A stretch of DNA of 64,000 nt from Clarkia xantiana subsp. parviflora (Eukaryota; Streptophyta; Magnoliopsida; Myrtales; Onagraceae), in NCBI GenBank assembly GCA_036873135.1, contig JAPTYO010000007.1, positions 11,080,763 to 11,144,762 on the forward strand, read 5' to 3'. Under the pieces are notes generated by a model. It was given only the letters and a program-made list of their open reading frames with translations, was not told the DNA's origin and did no database searches. Both the position numbers and the translations under genes were made by a program. Below, one piece after another: positions 58,856 through 64,000 of this stretch (position 1 is its first letter; each line of letters starts with the position of its first letter).

Positions 58856-59170
58856 TGGAACCGGAGTTATTGCAAGGGACTGCAACGACTCTATTGTGGC
58901 AGGACGGCACATAGCATGCAGAGATAGTATTGCTTCTAGTGTTGAAGCTAGGGCAATCCTTCAAGGTGTAGAACATGCACTTAATCATCAATATATTGAG
59001 GTCATATTTGAATGGAATATGTGGTGAATCAGATTCATGGCATGGCTTAGGAAAAATATTGACGTCTCGAGAATATAGTTATTTCTATTCAACACCTTGC
59101 TAGCCATATTTTGCGAGTATTAGAGGTTCACGAGATAGAACGCTAGTGGAAGCGCACACTGCCATTGCTA
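58853..59170 (+). pseudogene. RNase H-like fragment, probably from a LINE
   Basis: The frame reads TGVIARDCNDSIVAGRH, then SSVEARAILQGVEHALN, then IEVIFEWN, and after a stop a fragment ending near GSAHTIAI. This is the usual order of plant LINE-type RNase H (RVT_3): GVIARD, AEA.A...G, VE.D and AH.LA. The first catalytic Asp block is missing and one acidic residue is lost. No reverse transcriptase is nearby, so it could be a LINE tail or a broken RNase H-domain gene. Confidence 0.5.
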
Positions 59171-62100
59171 TTCAGTCCGAAAATGAGATGTGTTTGATAA
59201 AGTGGGTAAGTGTACTCAATTTCCTCAAGATTCCCTTTTGATTATGGATTATAATACGAATCGAATTTTTCGTACGTTCTCTATAGGAAAAGAATAATAA
59301 TTGAGGTTCACCAGAGTTTTTGGCCACTATTGAGATTGACCAGTTAAGAAGTAATTTGCTGTTGAGTGGTCCACACCCAGAAATTCAGGCGGGGATTGGA
59401 ATTTGGAAAGGAATACAGGAGAGAATTAAATTAAGAGAAGAGATAGTATGATTAATATTGATGAACAGTCATATATCATCGCCTCGCCTACCTGGTCCTA
59501 GTTTAGTGGTGTAGTGCTAGTCCTTGTCCACCCCCAACCCAATCATGGCAGCGTGTCCCTAACGTTTGTTATCGACTCACTTATCGTTGTTCCATTCTCT
59601 AACCAAATTATTCCTTCCTTGCTTAATCATGAGTATTGTAACGAGTCAATCCATCATCATACATTATTTTTGGGACAAACTATTTCAATTCCATTTTATT
59701 CTAGGACTGACTTTTTGATGAATTAACTAATTGTACAGAAATTACACGTTTAAATTACACTTTTTGATGAATTAACTAATCAACTTTTTTGCTGCTAGTT
59801 ATTGTAAATACATTCACATATCTAATACATCAGATTATATTTAAACTCTATTTGTTAGTTAATTATATAGATGCTATGTGACAAATTGTTTTTGTCAAAA
59901 AAAATGTGACAAATTGATATTTTTCATTTTGTCATTGTATTTCACTTTATATTTTTCTTAATTCTGTATATATGTGTCCTTTAAACTAGTATTTATCTCA
60001 ACTGCATCTAATTACAGTTCAACTCCATAAAAAAATATGACAATAAAAAAAATCATAAATAAATTTAACAACACACAGTTCTTGTGTAAACTATTTTATT
60101 TTTGCTCAGCATCAGAAATAAATAACAACTTAATTTTATGAACTTAATCAATTGAATTTTTGAGTTCATAAGTCTTAGGTACCTTTAGCTTAAAATTTAA
60201 GTGTTTACGTGATAATTTCAAAATGGAATTGATATAATACGTTGAGTCATAATTATAATTGATTTTTAAAATTGTGATTATTAATAGATTGATGAAGATG
60301 AATGAATAGAAATTTCACAACAAAATTTTAGTTATTTTACAAAAAAATATAGTGAACCCGAAACTGAAACCATCACTGGTTCTGGTTACATTCTGACTAT
60401 CTTAAAGAATCTAGAAAGATATTGTATACAATACAACAACTACTACTACTACTTTGCGAGGTGGAACTTTCTTGAGAAAGCATAAGTAGAAGATGAGAAT
60501 AGGTAGAGATATGAGTTTTGGTAAAATCTAATCTCCATAATAATGAGATAACGAGAAAGGCAAGGGGGGCACATCACGTGGACGGTGTGTCCCACTCAGT
60601 CCCCTGGCCTTAAAGCATCTCAATTCTCACCGTAGCAAGGAAAGGAAGGAGAGATGAACCGGAGAATTTCTTACTTTTCAACATCATCATTCTTTTTTCC
60701 ATGTACTTAACCATCTTATAATTGATGATATGGTGTAACGTTTTATTTTTTGTTTAAAGGTTTCAAATTTGAGACTTGGGAATGAAATAATACTTATTAT
60801 GGCTAACACTTTTACTATTTATGTGATAAATCGATGAGAGTGTGAATTGTTCTAAATATTAAAAAAGATATATATATGTTAATAGTGCTGCTTTTTAAAT
60901 GAAATTCCCGAAGACGCACCGTAAATAAAATATAAAAAATATAGTTAAAATTATATTTGTATGTGTTTCTTGAAATTTACAATCTAATTTTTTAAATAAA
61001 ATGTTTTTTGCCACGTTTAAAATAAAAGATTGAATTAGTAGTTTTGGTTATAAATTTGAAGGTTAATTATTTATTTGGTTACTTATTAATGTTAATTTTT
61101 TTTTAATTCAAAGTGTGTTAATCAGTTATTTATATTTTAAATTTTTACATTAACTAGTTATAAAGTAAAAAAAATAAAAAAACTAACAAAAGTTGATCCA
61201 AAATGATGTAATATTTATTCTTAGTGTTCAACCTCTCATTTATCATGTACATATCATCTTCACGTGTTCTTCATTTTCAAACATTAATTTTCTTTATCCA
61301 CGTGTCATTTTTCTTGGTTGTGTGATATTATAACTATGTCATTTTTTAACATCAAATTAGATAATTAAAAAGTTAGCAAAATAATTATTTTGTAATATTT
61401 TGAAACGCAAACGAACTATTCAACAACGTAAAAAAATAAATAAACAACCAAAATAAACATGGTGGAAATACAACTAACCAATAAATCATTTTAGTCTTAA
61501 TAAGTAGGATTAAAGGGTCTTTTAATGTTATATGTTTGTCTAATGTTAACTTTTAAGTGTTCTATATCAAAAATCAATATTAATCAAACATATAATACCA
61601 AAAACATTTTAACCCTAATGTATAAAATAGACCCTTTAATCAATTCTCTTGCTACTTTTAAGCTTCTCTCTCTAATCAACTAAATAACTGAATTAAGGAG
61701 GACGATACAAGTGACTAAACCACAATCTCCCAATTCTAGGCCCCTCCCTTTTAATATTCTTTCATATATCCTTTCCTATCTTATCCTCGTAAAGTCAAAC
61801 TATAAAACCATTTTAATTAGAGTTAAGAGTTCCAATATTGCTACATATTTGGTTTCTGTGATTAATGGGTACATTAATTTTTTCACCTAGTAGTGCCATA
61901 TGTGATAGTCTTCCTTAATTTCCTATGCTAAATGCTAATAAACTAAAATTAAAATATATAAAAAGTATGAAACAATACAAAAAAATGTATAAATTTTGAA
62001 AAATAAATTATTAAACATAAATCCTTAAAAAATTGATATTTATGTATTTTTAAAAAAAAAAAAATTGATTGATGTTGGTTCAGCCTGATCCCTTTTAGTT

Positions 62101-62712
62101 TTTTACTATACATATATTCCAAATATTTTAATTTATTAATTATATAAATTTTCCTATTTTTAAGATTTTTTTTTTCAAAAATTAATTAATTTTAAAATTT
62201 AATTTACTACAAATTTAAATTATTTCAAAACCTTCAAAATGATAATCTAATTTTATGTAAATTACATTTTACAGCTTTTATTAGATATTTTCGATCATAT
62301 ATATGGAATTTAATTTACTTAAATTAAATATTATATTACTATATACGTAGCTCTAGCGTGGTACTGATTTATCACATCGTGTGTCGGTCAAATGACATTT
62401 AACATAGGCATCCATGAAACCACATGAGAACGAGAAAGGGCAATCTGCACCCATTAATTTTTGTAACGTACAATTAATTCTAACTTCCTGCCTGAATAGA
62501 GAAATTGACGGAAAATTAACCGATGAAAACATGAACAACATTTCAGAATAGTACATATCATCAAAAAAAAATTTAAAAAAAAACAAAAACTTTTTATATT
62601 AATTGATCACATATCCCAAATTTGTGGCACCGTCAGAACTATTAACTATTTTAATTATTTAATTATTAGTACGAGCAGGTCACAAGACATATTAATCTTA
62701 AGAGTTAGGGTG
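59171..62712. other. Intergenic DNA, no gene recognised
   Basis: AT-rich sequence with A/T homopolymer runs. The open frames are short and show no motif. A duplicated phrase TTTTTGATGAATTAACTAAT occurs at 59713 and 59763. Nothing else stands out. Confidence 0.5.
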
Positions 62713-62876
62713 ACTATGTAATATGGTGTAGCGGTTTAGCGCTTCATCTATTAACTAAATTTTATAGTTCAAATCTTGCAGGTGACCATGAGAATGAAAA
62801 TATATTCATGACCAACACTTTACTCCTTACAGGCTGACCCCGGTGCGAGTGTTGATTAATTTAGGTGTGGATTCTA
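62713..62876 (+). mobile_element. SINE, second copy of the family at 26923-28614
   Basis: Shares TGTAA.ATGGTGT..GG.TTAGCGC, the B-box region AGTTCAAATC, GGTGACCATGAGAATG, TTCATGACCAACACTTTAC and GGCTGACCCCGGTGCGAG with the other copy, in the same order and spacing. The B box is mutated and no A-tail is left, so it is an older copy. Confidence 0.75.
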
Positions 62877-62992
62877 TATATATGTTGGATCCTTTGGGTT
62901 TGGGCCTCCGAAAGTATATTTTTGAAGGGAGAGTTTTTTAGAGTTACATATGAGTGAATAGTACCACATCATAGAGTTTATAGAGTTGGAAC
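62877..62992. other. Spacer between SINE and inverted-repeat element
   Basis: Short stretch with no recognised feature. Confidence 0.4.
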
Positions 62993-63178
62993 TAGGGCCG
63001 GCAATGGTGCGGTGAAAATCAAATAACCATGGTTATTCGCACCATTTACCGCAATGGTTAACCTCACCATTATGGTGAGGGGCGGTTATGGTGATGAATC
63101 TTGTAACCGCAATGGTTATGGTTGTGGTTATGGTATTCAGTTTATAACCGCGGTTATAACTTATAACCATCACCGATC

Positions 63179-63216
<38 letters not shown>

Positions 63217-63778
63217 TACTAATACCTATATTGTTATATATATACATTATTATTCAAATATTATAATTCTTATTCCGTTCCATTTCCCACCCGCCATTTT
63301 TTTGTCAATATTTCTTATTATTAGGTAAACGCGATTGTATGTAGGGCTGGCGATGGTGAGGGTATGGTGCGAATAGCACTAATACCATAATCATACCATA
63401 TTTTTTTCACTCATACCATAACCATAACCATAACCACTGCGGTTATGATTCTTCATACCATAACCATAACCATAACCGTGGTTTTTAACCACGATTAAAC
63501 CATTTAACCACAATCATTCAAACTAATACAACATCATTGTTTCATACAAGAAAAGTAAATACACATTCATTGTTTCATACACAAAATCCAAATTAAACAT
63601 AACTTCATTGTTTTACTCAATTAAAAAAACACATCTTCAATTGGCTATCACTTGCGATCATCGATCCTCATTCACCATCACATACAATCGTCAAAAAATG
63701 GCGGGTGGGAAAGGGAACGAAATAACAATTATAATATTTGAATAATAATGTATATATATAACAATATAGGTATTAGTA

Positions 63779-63819
<41 letters not shown>

Positions 63820-63996
63820 GAGGTGATGGTTATAACCGCGGTTATAGACTGAATACCATAACCACAACCATAACCATTGTGGTTACAAGATTCATCACCA
63901 TAACCGCCCCTCACCATAATGGTGCGGTTAACCATTGCGGTAAATGGTGCGAATAACCATGGTTATTTGATTTTCACCGCACCATTGCCGGCCCTA
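62993..63996. mobile_element. Inverted-repeat (foldback/hAT-like) element with about 310-bp arms
   Basis: The left arm 62993-63307 and right arm 63687-63996 are near-perfect complements, from TAGGGCCGGCAATGGTGCGG through a (TA)n stretch to CACCCGCCATTTTTT. The arms include many CCATAACCATAACC-like units and their complements. The 380-bp spacer holds a second terminus-like sequence TAGGGCTGGCGATGGTG at 63343. The eight bases left of the element are GTTGGAAC; only ATTG is visible on the right, so an 8-bp TSD is possible but cannot be tested. Gly/Tyr-rich open frames in each arm are repeat artefacts. Confidence 0.82.
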
Positions 63997-64000
63997 ATTG

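Noticed and set aside
63054..63935. Two Gly/Tyr-rich open frames on opposite strands
   Set aside because: They are the same repeat sequence in the two arms of the inverted-repeat element, not a gene pair.

Overview
The window is nuclear DNA of a flowering plant, most likely a eudicot. It is AT-rich, its genes have GT-AG introns, and the encoded proteins are plant types: a plastid pullulanase, a C2H2-EAR repressor, a nodulin-like MFS protein and a plant RNase P subunit. The transposons are also plant families. I cannot name the species. There are no rRNA genes, true tRNA genes or CRISPR arrays, and nothing prokaryotic.

Five host genes are supported. (1) 21183-24101 (+): two-exon nodulin-like/NFD4-type MFS membrane protein. 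(2) 29962-30606 (-): single-exon acidic protein of unknown function. (3) 32272-34601 (+): RNase P/MRP subunit p29 (POP4), seven coding exons, head-to-head with gene 2. (4) 38928-40019 (-): intronless two-finger C2H2 protein of the ZAT5 type with an EAR motif. (5) 45897-56352 (-): 28-exon plastid pullulanase (limit dextrinase), reconstructed exon by exon with consistent phases and all three catalytic regions present. The genes are not functionally linked; the window is ordinary mixed gene and repeat territory.

The rest is layered transposon insertion, much of it datable by nesting. 2607-13122 is a minus-strand Helitron (A) carrying a truncated, frameshifted LINE (about 2939-7110). A second Helitron (B, 9150-13115) sits within the last nucleotides of A's 5' end, and a hAT MITE (11881-12589) sits in B. 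13830-15530 is a decayed Ty3/gypsy fragment followed by a 58-bp minisatellite. 16775 starts another Helitron 3' end. Around the MFS gene are a 9-bp-TSD MULE MITE, a hAT MITE upstream and a foldback element in its intron. 26923-28614 is a tRNA-derived SINE split by a hAT element, both with target-site duplications. 36268-37379 is a non-autonomous hAT and 40961-41367 a Tourist-like MITE. 42000-45827 is a Ty1/copia relic broken by a Helitron and a MULE, next to the pullulanase 3' end. 56885-59170 mixes a degenerate Helitron end, a minisatellite, a GC-rich MITE and an RNase H fragment. 62713-63996 holds a second SINE copy and a 1-kb inverted-repeat element that ends four bases before the window edge.

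I found no undescribed gene system. The most informative content is the set of insertions that can be resolved to the base. All calls come from reading the sequence; no database search or alignment program was run.
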